Positions 34,194-43,888 of a stretch of 57,878 bases of DNA are shown here, in pieces. Source of the stretch: an uncultured Prevotella sp. (GTDB taxonomy: Bacteria; Bacteroidota; Bacteroidia; Bacteroidales; Bacteroidaceae); contig CAMIVY010000020.1 in assembly GCA_946402275.1 (NCBI GenBank), positions 1 to 57,878 on the forward strand. Reading direction: 5' to 3'. Below the pieces are notes generated by a model that saw only the letters and a list, made by a program, of their open reading frames with translations, was not told where the DNA came from and searched no databases. Both the position numbers and the translations under genes were made by a program. Every line of letters begins with the position of its first letter. Within the stretch, counting starts at the first letter, position 1.

Positions 34194-36068
34194 TTAATAG
34201 ATTATTTTCTTAATATTACCATCAGCCATGCGAACGATGTTCAGGCCGCGCTGCATCTGGGCGTGTTGACGACCGTCAGCGGTAAAAAAAGCCGTAGTAG
34301 TGGTGCTGTCGGTACTTACCTGGCTTATGCCTGTAGCTGATACTGCCATGCCGTGGATGGTGAGGTCGGACAGACAGATGGTCTTGCCAGAGGCCGCACC
34401 GTTATACCAAGGATACACGCGAACGAGGAGCTCCTGACCCTCCTTGACGGTGAGCACCGGCTTGGCCTCTACATACTGCGGATTGTTGGCAGGCATACTC
34501 TTCTTTTCGTAGATGGTGGTGCGCGTCTCGAAGTTATCGGTGGAGTAGTAGATGTGGCAGCACATGCCATTGCCGCCGCACCCTGATGCGAAGAGTGATA
34601 TCTGGTCAATCTTCAGTTCTGTGCCGGCAGCAGGCTTTATGCCCCACTGTATGTAGCGGTCTGGGTTGTCATCTATCTCCTCAGCAGGCCAGTTGTCACC
34701 CGTCAGCAGGTCGCGCTGCATCTTGCGGGTAGCGTCATAGCCCGTCCAATCAGGCCAAACGGTCTTGGCATTGGGGTTGGAATAACGCTGCACGTACATT
34801 CCCTGGAATGTCTGGGCAATAGGCGTTGCTGGTCCCGTCAGCTCATAGGAGTCATCTTTCTCCAATCGCCAGTAGGCTTTTACCTCTGTACCGCCCTCAA
34901 GAGTTACTGCAACGGCTTTGACGGGTATTTCGATGCTCTTGTCGCCCTGACTGATTGTGATGGTGCCGGTGGTCTCACCACCTGATGCCAGTGTCAGCTG
35001 GGCATAGAAGGTCTTCACCAATGTAGAGCCGCTGTAGTCGGAAGTAAGTGTCTTGGTCCACTCTTTCTTGTCGAAAGACAGCTCAATGCCGTCAGTGGCA
35101 GTAATGCTCACGGTGCCTGTCTCGGGTGAGAGGCCAAAGCCGTTCAGCGTGAATTCCTTTTGCAGGGTCTGACCCTTATACGCCTCGCCTAAGTCGCCCG
35201 TCGCAGGCGTTACCGTAAGGTCAGTGGGGAGTGTAATGTCACTGGCCATAATACCCTGTTCCTTCATCAGACGGGCACATTCGCGGGCCACCAACACAGC
35301 ACCCGTTGTATTAAAATGAGTAGAGCCCTCGCCATCAAAAAGATACTCATGACACTTGGCATCGCCATAACTCTCATATAACTCGGCTGTAGCCGTGGTC
35401 AGATCTATAAATGAGACTCCTTTCTCCTCAGCCAGTTTCTGCGAGTGGTAAGCATAGTCCATGGTGTGGTCGTCGGCAGGAACACTTTGCTTCTCTTTAA
35501 TACCGTCAGCAGTCAGTACAGAGAACGAGTCGCCCAGGTCGTGACGGCCATTGCGGCGAATCTTCGAGCCGGTGAAGTAAGAGCGGCACACAGGTGAGCA
35601 TATAATAGGTGTAGCCCCCAGTTCCTTGACCTCGTCAATAATCTTGCCCAGCCATTCCTTGTAGGTCGTAGAGGGTACGGTACCGCGCTGGTCAACAGCA
35701 GCGGCAGCTGTGTTGTCCCCCTTTTCCTTATAATAATTATAAAGAGCAACACCATCCATGCCAGAGTTTTTTTCGTCATTATGCCCGAAGGTGATGATAA
35801 CATAGTCACCAGCCTCTACATTCTTTTTGGCCGTTTGCCACAACTCGTTGTAACCGCCACGGGAGTCACGTCCGCCCTTGGCATAGTTAATCGACGTCCA
35901 GCCATTGGTGAGGAAGTTACCGAAGTACATACCCCAACCACGTGTAACGGTGGCAGACTCATCATAAGGAGCCATAGTGGAGTCTCCCAGTGTGTGCACC
36001 TTCTTGGCTGCCGATGCCGTAGCGAGCATCAGCACTGCCGTCATCAGGAAAAGTAGTTTTGTTTTCAT
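34194..36068 (-). CDS. Rhamnogalacturonan acetylesterase-like SGNH hydrolase (CE12)
   Basis: 624 residues from ATG 36068, with a signal peptide ending TASAAKK. SGNH blocks: HTLGDSTMAPY (nucleophile Ser), YAKGGRDSRGG (Gly), ITFGHNDEK (Asn), and DGEGSTHFNTTGA holding the late Asp/His. CE12 members remove acetyl groups from rhamnogalacturonan I. The second half is beta-rich (Ig-like near 290-390, then a carbohydrate-binding-like domain), and the end FFTADGRQHAQMQRGLNIVR resembles the tail of the pectinesterase next door, so both likely use the same secretion route. The pectinesterase starts 20 bases downstream, so they are probably co-transcribed. Confidence 0.88.
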   Translation of the reverse strand: MKTKLLFLMTAVLMLATASAAKKVHTLGDSTMAPYDESATVTRGWGMYFGNFLTNGWTSINYAKGGRDSRGGYNELWQTAKKNVEAGDYVIITFGHNDEKNSGMDGVALYNYYKEKGDNTAAAAVDQRGTVPSTTYKEWLGKIIDEVKELGATPIICSPVCRSYFTGSKIRRNGRHDLGDSFSVLTADGIKEKQSVPADDHTMDYAYHSQKLAEEKGVSFIDLTTATAELYESYGDAKCHEYLFDGEGSTHFNTTGAVLVARECARLMKEQGIMASDITLPTDLTVTPATGDLGEAYKGQTLQKEFTLNGFGLSPETGTVSITATDGIELSFDKKEWTKTLTSDYSGSTLVKTFYAQLTLASGGETTGTITISQGDKSIEIPVKAVAVTLEGGTEVKAYWRLEKDDSYELTGPATPIAQTFQGMYVQRYSNPNAKTVWPDWTGYDATRKMQRDLLTGDNWPAEEIDDNPDRYIQWGIKPAAGTELKIDQISLFASGCGGNGMCCHIYYSTDNFETRTTIYEKKSMPANNPQYVEAKPVLTVKEGQELLVRVYPWYNGAASGKTICLSDLTIHGMAVSATGISQVSTDSTTTTAFFTADGRQHAQMQRGLNIVRMADGNIKKIIY

Positions 36069-36109
36069 TTTACAATCAGATATCATGAATTATTTAAAAT
36101 TTCTGAGTG

Positions 36110-36117
36110 CAAAATTA
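36110..36117 (-). promoter_or_regulatory. Possible -7 element of the esterase-pectinesterase pair
   Basis: TAATTTTG on the minus strand, about 40 bases before ATG 36068; no good -33 element. Confidence 0.4.
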
Positions 36118-36216
36118 GGTATGTTTATCCATGAAATGGGGGAAATTTGCATCAAAGAGGGATGAAAAACGCGTCAATCAGCATTTGTCACCCCCTAATG
36201 ATGCGTAAATACTCCA

Positions 36217-38733
36217 TCAGGAGTTCTTGTATTCTGTTGGTGACTGACCAATACTCTGCTTGAAGCTGCGACTAAAGTATTTCGGATCAGTAAAGCCGCA
36301 ACTATATGCCACTTCGGCAACCGTTTTATTAGTTTCCCTCAGCAATTGGCAGGCACGCTTAATACGAGCCTCACGCAGCAAATCCTGTGGTGTAATGCCC
36401 ATGGTCTGTTTCAGTTTTCTCTGTAAACCGCTCCGACTGACGGCAGCTGCCGATGCCATATCGCCTACCCCAGCCTCGCTGTTCGAAATGTTCTCCTCAA
36501 CAAATTGCAGAACTCGCTGCAGAACGGGATCCAACTCAGAGAATTGAGGTTCAAGGGATGGTGTCTGGGGGACAGTCTTTACATCTGTTGCCAAACTTTC
36601 GCAAACCTCTGACAGTTTGTCTCGAACTTCTATCAGGTTCAGATATTTTTCTAAGGTTTCGCGCTGCTGGCGTTTGATGCGACGTATATATAATAAAGTA
36701 TATATAATAATCGCAACGATACTTATAAAAAGAAGCACACAAAATAGCTTGCCGTACCAAGCCTCCCAGAAAGTTGGATGGACAACAACAGTTAGTGTGC
36801 GCTGATTACCAATCCACTTGCCTTCGGCATTGGTGGAGAGAATCTCCAGCCCATAGGTGCCAGGCTCCAAATCCAGCAATGTCACTGAACGGTTGCTGCC
36901 GATATTGTTCCACTGCGTCGTGTCGCTTTGGCCATCCTTCTGCAGTCGGAAGGCATAGCTAATACGATTTGCAGCTTGATAGTCAAGGGCTGCAAAGTGA
37001 ACGGTGATGCTACGTTCATGAGGCTGCAGGGTTAACGTATCAGCATGAGTGACAGCCCAAATGTCTTCACCACCCTGTATGGAAACACCTGTCAGCACAA
37101 TTTGTGGCCTGTATGCAGAACTTTCCATTTGCTGGGCTGTGGTCAAAAAAGCTCCGTCGTTCAAGCCGAATATCCAGCGAGCTCCACCAAGCATCTGAGG
37201 ACGAGCGTCGCTGAAGCGGTAATCTTCATTAAATGAGCGGGCATCTAACTGTCTATATTGCTCCGTGCTATCAACAATGCTGACCAAATGGCTGCTTACA
37301 ATGGCACACTTCCCATTCTGCAAAGGAACCATTGACTGAACAACGTCAATAGGTAGTTTTTTGTTTTTGGCGGAATAGTGGCGGAAGGTCAACTGCTTCT
37401 TCAGCAGATCATCGTCCTCTATACGATTTACGCCACCGCTTTCTGTGCTGACGTACAGCCGCCCGTCAGGTGCCCTCATGATGTCCATCACAGCACTGCT
37501 ACTCAGACTTTGGGCACGATTGGCTTCGCGCTGATGCAACAGAAAGTGCATCTGGTCGGCTTGTTGCTCCAGCTTGGCTACAATCAGTCCCTCTGTGGTT
37601 GCAGCCATCAGCACTTGTCCGTTTTGTGTGAGATAGAGGTAGCGTACGCGCTGGGCTACCTGTTTGGGATAGCCGTTGGGTACCATGAACTGAGGATTGA
37701 CTGCCTGGGGTTCGGGGGTGTAGCAGAGTCCTCCGCCCAACGTGGCGACCCACAGGCGTCCGTACCGGTCTTCCTCGATGTTGTAAATGTTAGGGTTTGG
37801 CAATTGCGTCAGGTGGTCTATCTGGAATGTTCCTGCGGTTGTCTCCTTCAGTCTAAAGATGCTTTGTGGCTTGGTGCCTAACCATAGTGTGTGGTCTTTT
37901 GCCTCAAAGATGCTATAGACGGCGGCTTTGAAACTGGTGTACTGTTGATGCAGTCGCCCGTCGTTGCCCAGATAGCCTAACAGCTTAAGACTGTTGACAT
38001 CGTAAAGGCGTACAGCCTCGTCTTCTTTCGTTGTCACCCAAAGCCTTTGACTGCTATCCTTAAAAAGGCACTTCACCTGCGCCTTTGGCTCTATAGCCAA
38101 ACGCTGTGTCCGCTGAAAGTCGGGACAAAGCTTGTAAATGCCATTGTATTTACCCAGCAGCCAAAGGTTACCCTGTCGATCAGTGCATGCAAAGGAAGAT
38201 TTGCCCAGCGTAATATCCAACTGACAAGTGCCCGACTGTCCGTCCTGGCTCTGATAGGTTAGGTGCCCGTCAGCATAGAGCTTCCATCGGGTTCTAAAAG
38301 CGTCTTTCCACACAATGGGTTTATCTTCCTTTAGAGACATGCTGGTACGGTAGCGGTTCATGTCATCCTCAGCACCCTCTTGAGGCAGATTGCTGAACCG
38401 GTAGGTATGTGTATTGAACAAAAAATAGTCATCGTCAATGCGACAAATAAAGTTACCATCTGGTCTTTGGACAAACATTCGGATGCGGTCTGTCGCCATA
38501 TTACATCCGTCACCAGCCTGTGGCTTGAAAGTCCGGAACTCGTAGCCATCATATCGGCACAATCCGCTCCACGTAGAGAACCACATCAGCCCTTGCTGGT
38601 CTTGCAGCAATTGGGTGACGTGACTATGAGGCAACCCATCCTCTTCATCGTAATAGGTGACGTGACATAATGGCTGTGCCATAGTAGTCAGCCACAACAT
38701 ACAAGAAAGTATGAATGAAGAAAAATGCTTCAT
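36217..38733 (-). CDS. Membrane-spanning propeller-AraC regulator without kinase or receiver
   Basis: 838 residues. Signal peptide (residues 1-19), then two-component-regulator propeller repeats (DEEDGLPHSHVTQLLQDQQG, LMWFSTWSGLCRYDGYEF, GRLWVATLGGGLCY), a Y_Y_Y domain (residues about 570-655), one membrane helix (LFCVLLFISIVAIIIYTLLY, near 670-690), a short linker, and an AraC-type HTH near 740-838 (GVGDMASAAAVSRSGLQRKL, VAEVAYSCGFTDPKYFSRSF). Hybrid two-component systems of this architecture also have HisKA, HATPase and receiver domains and run about 1300-1400 residues; these are absent with no frame break. It probably senses pectic oligosaccharides in the periplasm and controls the neighbouring esterase genes. 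Confidence 0.88.
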   Translation of the reverse strand: MKHFSSFILSCMLWLTTMAQPLCHVTYYDEEDGLPHSHVTQLLQDQQGLMWFSTWSGLCRYDGYEFRTFKPQAGDGCNMATDRIRMFVQRPDGNFICRIDDDYFLFNTHTYRFSNLPQEGAEDDMNRYRTSMSLKEDKPIVWKDAFRTRWKLYADGHLTYQSQDGQSGTCQLDITLGKSSFACTDRQGNLWLLGKYNGIYKLCPDFQRTQRLAIEPKAQVKCLFKDSSQRLWVTTKEDEAVRLYDVNSLKLLGYLGNDGRLHQQYTSFKAAVYSIFEAKDHTLWLGTKPQSIFRLKETTAGTFQIDHLTQLPNPNIYNIEEDRYGRLWVATLGGGLCYTPEPQAVNPQFMVPNGYPKQVAQRVRYLYLTQNGQVLMAATTEGLIVAKLEQQADQMHFLLHQREANRAQSLSSSAVMDIMRAPDGRLYVSTESGGVNRIEDDDLLKKQLTFRHYSAKNKKLPIDVVQSMVPLQNGKCAIVSSHLVSIVDSTEQYRQLDARSFNEDYRFSDARPQMLGGARWIFGLNDGAFLTTAQQMESSAYRPQIVLTGVSIQGGEDIWAVTHADTLTLQPHERSITVHFAALDYQAANRISYAFRLQKDGQSDTTQWNNIGSNRSVTLLDLEPGTYGLEILSTNAEGKWIGNQRTLTVVVHPTFWEAWYGKLFCVLLFISIVAIIIYTLLYIRRIKRQQRETLEKYLNLIEVRDKLSEVCESLATDVKTVPQTPSLEPQFSELDPVLQRVLQFVEENISNSEAGVGDMASAAAVSRSGLQRKLKQTMGITPQDLLREARIKRACQLLRETNKTVAEVAYSCGFTDPKYFSRSFKQSIGQSPTEYKNS

Positions 38734-38737
38734 GGCA

Positions 38738-39838
38738 TCAGTACCACTGCATCAGTGAACGCAGATAGGCGGTCAGTTCTGCTGCCATCTTCTCATGTTG
38801 CCACTTGCTGGGATGCCACGATGCACCATAACCGATGTCACCCGTCTGGGGGGTGAAGTCAAAGCGGAACACCTGGTTGTCGCCAGCCTTATGGGCTTCA
38901 TCTACCACCTCGTTCAGCGTGTTTTTAGCTATTTCCAATTCTTTTCCGTTGAGCATGGAGCCACACAGATAGACAATCTTGGCCTTGGGGTTGTGGCTGC
39001 GCACTTGCTTCAGGAATTGCTGATAGGCTGCCTTCAGCCGTTTCACGTCGTAGTTGTTGGTGGAGAGGTCGTTAGTCCCCAAGTTGATACACACCAGTTG
39101 AGGCTGGAACCTCGAAAAATCCCATTTCTCTGAGCGGTCATACAGGTTGGTATATTCATATTCCGTGGTCATCACATTCTCGGGCGTACCTGTCTTCGGA
39201 CCGCCGTAGCTGCGATAGACACCGATACCGCTGCGAGCCACCACGTGGGCATAAGCCGCCAGATTCCGGCAGGTCTGTTGGGCGTAGGTGATATAATGGT
39301 TCTCGGTCTCGTATTCAAAGGGGTCGCTGGCTACGATGGCTTCATTGCCATAGCCGCAGGTAATGCTGTTGCCAATGAACTCGATGGTACGCTCCGGCAA
39401 GGCTGGTGGAGGGAGCAGCGTACTACCCTTGTCCAAAATAAACCCACGGAAGTCGGGTTTCAGCTCATAGCCCTCGATAACGTACATCAGTCGCAGTGTG
39501 TGGCAGCCTTGTGGCAGAGCGGTGGCCACTGTCACGATGGAGTCGCGTTCGCTCATAAGGGCAACCTTGAAAGGCTCTGCCTGGTCAACCTGCGCCATGA
39601 AATAGCCGCTATGAGGCTTAGCCCATAGCTTTACGGAGGTTCCAGTAAAACAGATATTTATCTGGGTTCCTGGAAAGGTAAAGCGTGGTCGTTCAGGATG
39701 GTCGAAACAAATGCGCCCCACATACTGGATATTCTTGTCTGTCGGTTTAATTACTTTTCCCTGAATCGGTAAAGTGGTTGATGCCTGAGTGCTTATTGAC
39801 ACCAGAATCATCAAGGTTAGTAGTTTAAGATGTTTCAT
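38738..39838 (-). CDS. SGNH esterase, CE2-like (acetylxylan/carbohydrate esterase)
   Basis: 366 residues from ATG 39838, preceded by AAAAGGAAATATAGC, a rare Shine-Dalgarno-like site. Signal peptide ends near STQAST. An N-terminal jelly-roll (VGRICFDHPERPRFTFPGTQ) precedes the SGNH domain, the CE2 arrangement. Catalytic Ser is in IEFIGNSITCGYGNE, Asn in INLGTNDLS, and the late His in ASWHPSKWQHEKMA. It probably deacetylates plant polysaccharides. An upstream ATG at 39856 overlaps the dprA stop as ATGA. The regulator gene follows after 4 bases, so the two are surely co-transcribed. Confidence 0.86.
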   Translation of the reverse strand: MKHLKLLTLMILVSISTQASTTLPIQGKVIKPTDKNIQYVGRICFDHPERPRFTFPGTQINICFTGTSVKLWAKPHSGYFMAQVDQAEPFKVALMSERDSIVTVATALPQGCHTLRLMYVIEGYELKPDFRGFILDKGSTLLPPPALPERTIEFIGNSITCGYGNEAIVASDPFEYETENHYITYAQQTCRNLAAYAHVVARSGIGVYRSYGGPKTGTPENVMTTEYEYTNLYDRSEKWDFSRFQPQLVCINLGTNDLSTNNYDVKRLKAAYQQFLKQVRSHNPKAKIVYLCGSMLNGKELEIAKNTLNEVVDEAHKAGDNQVFRFDFTPQTGDIGYGASWHPSKWQHEKMAAELTAYLRSLMQWY

Positions 39839-39852
39839 GCTATATTTCCTTT

Positions 39853-40923
39853 TCATGTCATAATATGGTACATTCCTCCTGCGAGTGGCTTTATCACTCC
39901 CTTCATCTCCAGCGAGAAAAGGAGGGCTGTCAATTGTCCGATGGGGATGCCTGTCTTCACGCTGATAACGTTCAGCTGTAGGTCGTTAGTATCCTGCAAC
40001 AGACAGACTACCTTCTGTTCTTCTTCTGTCAAGTCCGGAAACAACTGGCGTTCTATGGCCTCTGGCTTCTGGGCCTGCGTCTGCCAACCTATCGACTCCA
40101 CAAAATCTTGCGCAGAGGTGATGAGTGCGGCGGTGTTGTTGCGAATCATACGGTTGCAACCTTCTGAGTAGGGCATGCCTACAGCTCCGGGGAAGGCAAA
40201 CACATCGCGTCCATACTCTTGGGCTATACGACAGGTGATAAGTCCGCCGCCCTTGAAGGCGCTCTCTACCAAGATGGTGGCATCCGACATGCCTGCCACT
40301 ATGCGGTTGCGTTGCCGGAAATTATTGGGCAAGGCCTGCGTCTGAGACATATATTCTGTCAGCAGTCCACCTTGCTTCACCATTTCTACAGCCGTTTCGC
40401 GGTGGTGCGACGGATAAATCTGGTCTAAGCCGTGCGCCAAGACACCAACAGTTTCGAAACCACAACTCAAGGCCTGACGATGGGCACAGATATCAATGCC
40501 GTATGCCAGTCCACTGACGATGAGCACTTCTGGGCATAATTGGCGCAAGTCGCTGACGAAACTGCGAACGATGTCCTGTCCATAGGTGGTGCAATGGCGC
40601 GTACCCACAATGTTGATAATGTGGTGCTGGTTCAAGTCGGCCTCACCCTTATAGAAAAGGATAATCGGTGCATCAGGACATTCTTTCAGCCGTTGAGGAT
40701 AGTCATCGTCCTGCATCGTCAATGCCTTGATTCCTTTTTTCTCTATGAACTCCATCTCAGCAGCCGCCCTGTGCAATGCCTCGTTCCATGGGAAGCGGGT
40801 CTTGTGTTCCTCATAGACAGCCTTGCTACTACCCAGTGACTGGTATAAATGGAGAATTACGCCATGGTTGACACCCGGTAAGCGTGTCAACGCAATGGCG
40901 TAATATATTTCTTCACTGGTCAT
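39853..40923 (-). CDS. dprA: DNA processing protein DprA
   Basis: 356 residues. DprA loads RecA on incoming single-stranded DNA during transformation. The Rossmann-like core has GTRHCTTYGQDIV, VSGLAYGIDICAH, GVLAHGLDQIYP and the NFRQRNRIVAGMSDATILVE signature. A C-terminal winged-helix (VISVKTGIPIGQLTALLFSLEMKG) is present. It lies between unrelated sugar genes; its own -7 element is 8 bases before the ATG. The stop overlaps a possible start of the esterase gene. Confidence 0.94.
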   Translation of the reverse strand: MTSEEIYYAIALTRLPGVNHGVILHLYQSLGSSKAVYEEHKTRFPWNEALHRAAAEMEFIEKKGIKALTMQDDDYPQRLKECPDAPIILFYKGEADLNQHHIINIVGTRHCTTYGQDIVRSFVSDLRQLCPEVLIVSGLAYGIDICAHRQALSCGFETVGVLAHGLDQIYPSHHRETAVEMVKQGGLLTEYMSQTQALPNNFRQRNRIVAGMSDATILVESAFKGGGLITCRIAQEYGRDVFAFPGAVGMPYSEGCNRMIRNNTAALITSAQDFVESIGWQTQAQKPEAIERQLFPDLTEEEQKVVCLLQDTNDLQLNVISVKTGIPIGQLTALLFSLEMKGVIKPLAGGMYHIMT

Positions 40924-40931
40924 ATCCTATG

Positions 40932-40939
40932 CAAAGGTA
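40932..40939 (-). promoter_or_regulatory. -7 promoter element of dprA, 8 bases from the ATG
   Basis: TACCTTTG on the minus strand (40939-40932), eight bases, then ATG at 40923. It lies in the 24-base gap after the isomerase gene. Probably leaderless. Confidence 0.6.
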
Positions 40940-40947
40940 GCGCAGAA

Positions 40948-42372
40948 TTATTCGTGAACGTAGAGGTTCCAGCCCAGATAGGTCTCGATAGCCTCGTTCA
41001 GGATATCGACCACATCGGTGCGGCACATGGCAACATGGTGCTCGAAACCATTCTTGCAGATATACTTCATCAGCTTCTGCAGGTTGTCCACCTGTGTAAC
41101 GGCGATACAGCCGTCCATGCCGTATGGATCGTTAGTCAGCTGACCCTTGCCTAAGTAAGCCTTGATGCAGCCCTTTGGATCGTCTGTCGAGATGCGGAAG
41201 AAGGTGAACGGACCTTCGCTGACCTTGGCATAGACGGCACCAAAGGTATTGATCTTACCCAAGGTACGACCCAACACGCCGAGAGGACCCAGCTTCAGGT
41301 CGTCGTTGCCCACGAACGACTTGGCGTAGTTGCCACAGTGTGTGCAGACACACTTGTTGCGGTCCTCGGCGAAGTTGTTGTTCCAGTCGAGTAGGGCAGA
41401 GGCCTTGCCTGATGCCAGCGTCAGGGCATACATTGAAACGGCACCGGCGAGGTCGGTCTCACAGGCAGCGGGAATGAGTTTGTCGGAGAGCATTGACATC
41501 GTGACGCAAGGAGCACATCCATAGTTCTGCTCCAGTGAATCCCAGCACTGGATGGCCACAGCCTGTACGTCATTAGCCTCTATCCAGTTCTCAACAGCCA
41601 CACTGAACTTAGCCTGCAAGCCCAATTTCTCCTTGTAGTTATCGGGCACCTTGGCGTAGTTGCAGGTGCGGTTGCACATTTCGATGAACTTAGGATCGTC
41701 GTCCTTTATCTTCTGGGCGGCATACAGAATCTCGCTCAGGTCGGCAGGCACCACGGTGATGCCGGAGCGCTGCAACAGTTTTTCGGAGGCACGGCAGGTG
41801 TTGAAACCCAAGGGTCGTGTACCAATCTGCCCTAGACGGCAATGGCGCAGACCGTTTACTACGCGACAGATAGCTGCAAAGCGGTCGATATCCTTGCGGA
41901 GCAGCGGGTCGTAAATGCTGTAGGTGTGCAGTGTGGTGTCGGTAAAGGGAATGCCATACTGGTAGAGGTTGTTGCACACACTGATCTTTCCGCAGAACGC
42001 ATCACGACGTGAGTCGAGGTCAACCTTGTCGTTCTCATCGTCACAGGCCTGTACCATCACGGGTACGTTCAGGTCGGCGTCACTGATGGCATTGATGATA
42101 CCAATCTCGAAACCGAAGTTAGGCAGCGAGACAATGATACCGTCTATCTCATCGCGATGGGCACGAAACTGTTTCGACACTTTCAGTCCGTCCTCACGGG
42201 TCTCGATACTCGAACTGCCTGTAGGTGTGGCATCCTCGGGAAGGATGACGTATTCATAGCCGCCATCCTCAAGGGTTCTTAGCAGCTGCTTGCGAACATC
42301 TTTTGCTAATTCTGAGTTAAAATAGGCGCGTGTTCCGATAATCACGCCAAAACATGTCTTTCCGTTTTTCAT
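40948..42372 (-). CDS. L-fucose/arabinose isomerase-family sugar isomerase (candidate D-apiose isomerase)
   Basis: 474 residues, shorter than classical FucI (about 590) and AraA (about 500). The fold markers are the N-terminal FGVIIGTRAYF, a central VPVMVQACDDENDKVDLDSR, VQAVAIQCWDSLEQNYG and the metal-site type segment PAACETDLAGAVSMYAL. It is the last gene of a four-gene set with an FGGY kinase and split transketolase. An isomerase, a kinase and a transketolase acting on a branched or unusual ketose phosphate is the layout of the transketolase route for D-apiose (isomerase to apulose, kinase, then transketolase). The substrate is inferred from context, not from residues. Confidence 0.78.
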   Translation of the reverse strand: MKNGKTCFGVIIGTRAYFNSELAKDVRKQLLRTLEDGGYEYVILPEDATPTGSSSIETREDGLKVSKQFRAHRDEIDGIIVSLPNFGFEIGIINAISDADLNVPVMVQACDDENDKVDLDSRRDAFCGKISVCNNLYQYGIPFTDTTLHTYSIYDPLLRKDIDRFAAICRVVNGLRHCRLGQIGTRPLGFNTCRASEKLLQRSGITVVPADLSEILYAAQKIKDDDPKFIEMCNRTCNYAKVPDNYKEKLGLQAKFSVAVENWIEANDVQAVAIQCWDSLEQNYGCAPCVTMSMLSDKLIPAACETDLAGAVSMYALTLASGKASALLDWNNNFAEDRNKCVCTHCGNYAKSFVGNDDLKLGPLGVLGRTLGKINTFGAVYAKVSEGPFTFFRISTDDPKGCIKAYLGKGQLTNDPYGMDGCIAVTQVDNLQKLMKYICKNGFEHHVAMCRTDVVDILNEAIETYLGWNLYVHE

Positions 42373-42388
42373 ATTTGTTTAGTTTTAG

Positions 42389-43879
42389 TTATTTAATCAA
42401 TTGATTGACAGCATTGCGCCATCCCTGATACAGAATGTTCTTCTGATCATTGGATTGGGGCTGGATGACCTGTGTAACCTTGCGTAAAGATGCTACCTCA
42501 TCGAAACTCTTCCAGATGCCTCGTGCAAAACCATTCATAATGACAGCACCTAAGGCAGAGGCATCGTCCACCTCTGTACATACTACGGGTGTATCAAGCA
42601 TGTCAGCCTGAAACTGCATGAGGAACTTATTCTTTGTAGGCCCTCCATCAGCCGCAATTTCTTTTAGACGACCGCCTGTGGCACGAGCCATCACATCAAT
42701 GAGGTCTTTAATCTGGTAGGCTATTGATTCAAGGGCAGCACGCAGGAAATGTGCTTTCGTGGTGGCAAAGGTCAGTCCGAAGACAGCACCCTGCACGTCA
42801 CTCTTCCACCAAGGAGCACCTAATCCGGAAAAAGCCGGCACGATATATACACCGCCATTGTCTTCAACACTGGTGGCTAATGCCTCCATCTCAGAGGGAT
42901 GACCTACTAACTGCAGTTGGTCGGCAATCCACTTCAAGGTGGCTCCCGTGCTATAAATATTGCCTTCGAAACCGTAGTAGGTCTTTCCGAAGGCTGAGAA
43001 ACCTACGCTGGTTACCAGTCCCTCTGGTGCAGCCTTGGGTTCCTCTCCGATGTTCACCATAACGCTGGAGCCTGTTCCATAGGTAACCTTTCCAGAACCT
43101 TTTTCAAAACACATTTGGCCAACCAATGCTCCGTGCGAGTCGCCCAACACTCCTGCTATCTGAATGGGGTTAGGAAAAATCCCCTCAACAGTAGTCTCGC
43201 CATAGACAGCATCGCAAGGCAGAATATCAGCCATCATAGAACGTGGTATATCGAACAATTTCAGCAAGGTGTCGTCCCAGTCTAACGTATGGATATTGAA
43301 CAACATAGTGCGTGAAGCATTCGTATAGTCAGTGGCAAAGGTCTTACCGCCTGTCAACTTCCAAATGAGCCATGTTTCTATGGTACCCATCAGGAGTTCA
43401 CCGTTCTCTGCACTCTTGCGGGCACCTTCAATGTTGTCAAGTAGCCATTTCACTCCTGTGGCAGAGAAGTTAGGGTCTATCAGCAGACCGCTTTTGTCGA
43501 ACACCATACGGGCTCTGCCTTTTCTACGCAACTCACGACAGAGCTCTGCACCACGTGTGTCTTGCCATACTACCGCATTGGCAATGGGCTTACCCGTGTT
43601 CTTGTTCCATACCACAGCAGTCTCGCGTTGGTTGGTGATAGCCAAGGAAAATGTATAAGGAACCAATGAATAATGAAGGTCCACGTCTGCCATCAGCCTA
43701 CGTATGGCCTCCACCATGTTGGTATAAATCTCCTCAGCATCGTGCTCCACCCATCCAGTCTGTGGATAGTATTGCTTATGGTCCACATTGGTGCGTGCCA
43801 GCACTTTACACTCTTCGTCAAAGAGTAGTGCCTTTGTTGACGAGGTGCTTTGGTCTATAGCAATGATTCGTTGTGCCAT
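42389..43879 (-). CDS. FGGY-family carbohydrate kinase (glycerol-kinase-like; candidate D-apulose kinase)
   Basis: 496 residues. The N-terminal phosphate loop region is IIAIDQSTSSTKALLFDEE; the glycerol-kinase-like ITNQRETAVVWNKNTG and VVWQDTRG follow, with GVLGDSHGALVGQ, KVTYGTGSSVMVNIG and the C-terminal IAADGGPTKNKFLMQFQADM. No glycerol 3-phosphate dehydrogenase or glycerol facilitator gene lies nearby, while a sugar isomerase and transketolase do, so a ketose such as D-apulose is more likely than glycerol. The isomerase gene starts 16 bases downstream. Confidence 0.82.
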   Translation of the reverse strand: MAQRIIAIDQSTSSTKALLFDEECKVLARTNVDHKQYYPQTGWVEHDAEEIYTNMVEAIRRLMADVDLHYSLVPYTFSLAITNQRETAVVWNKNTGKPIANAVVWQDTRGAELCRELRRKGRARMVFDKSGLLIDPNFSATGVKWLLDNIEGARKSAENGELLMGTIETWLIWKLTGGKTFATDYTNASRTMLFNIHTLDWDDTLLKLFDIPRSMMADILPCDAVYGETTVEGIFPNPIQIAGVLGDSHGALVGQMCFEKGSGKVTYGTGSSVMVNIGEEPKAAPEGLVTSVGFSAFGKTYYGFEGNIYSTGATLKWIADQLQLVGHPSEMEALATSVEDNGGVYIVPAFSGLGAPWWKSDVQGAVFGLTFATTKAHFLRAALESIAYQIKDLIDVMARATGGRLKEIAADGGPTKNKFLMQFQADMLDTPVVCTEVDDASALGAVIMNGFARGIWKSFDEVASLRKVTQVIQPQSNDQKNILYQGWRNAVNQLIK

Positions 43880-43888
43880 ACTTATTTC

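Noticed and set aside
42389..43879. Glycerol kinase for glycerol use
   Set aside because: Sequence is glycerol-kinase-like, but there are no glycerol genes nearby and the operon holds an isomerase and transketolase; kept as a general FGGY kinase.
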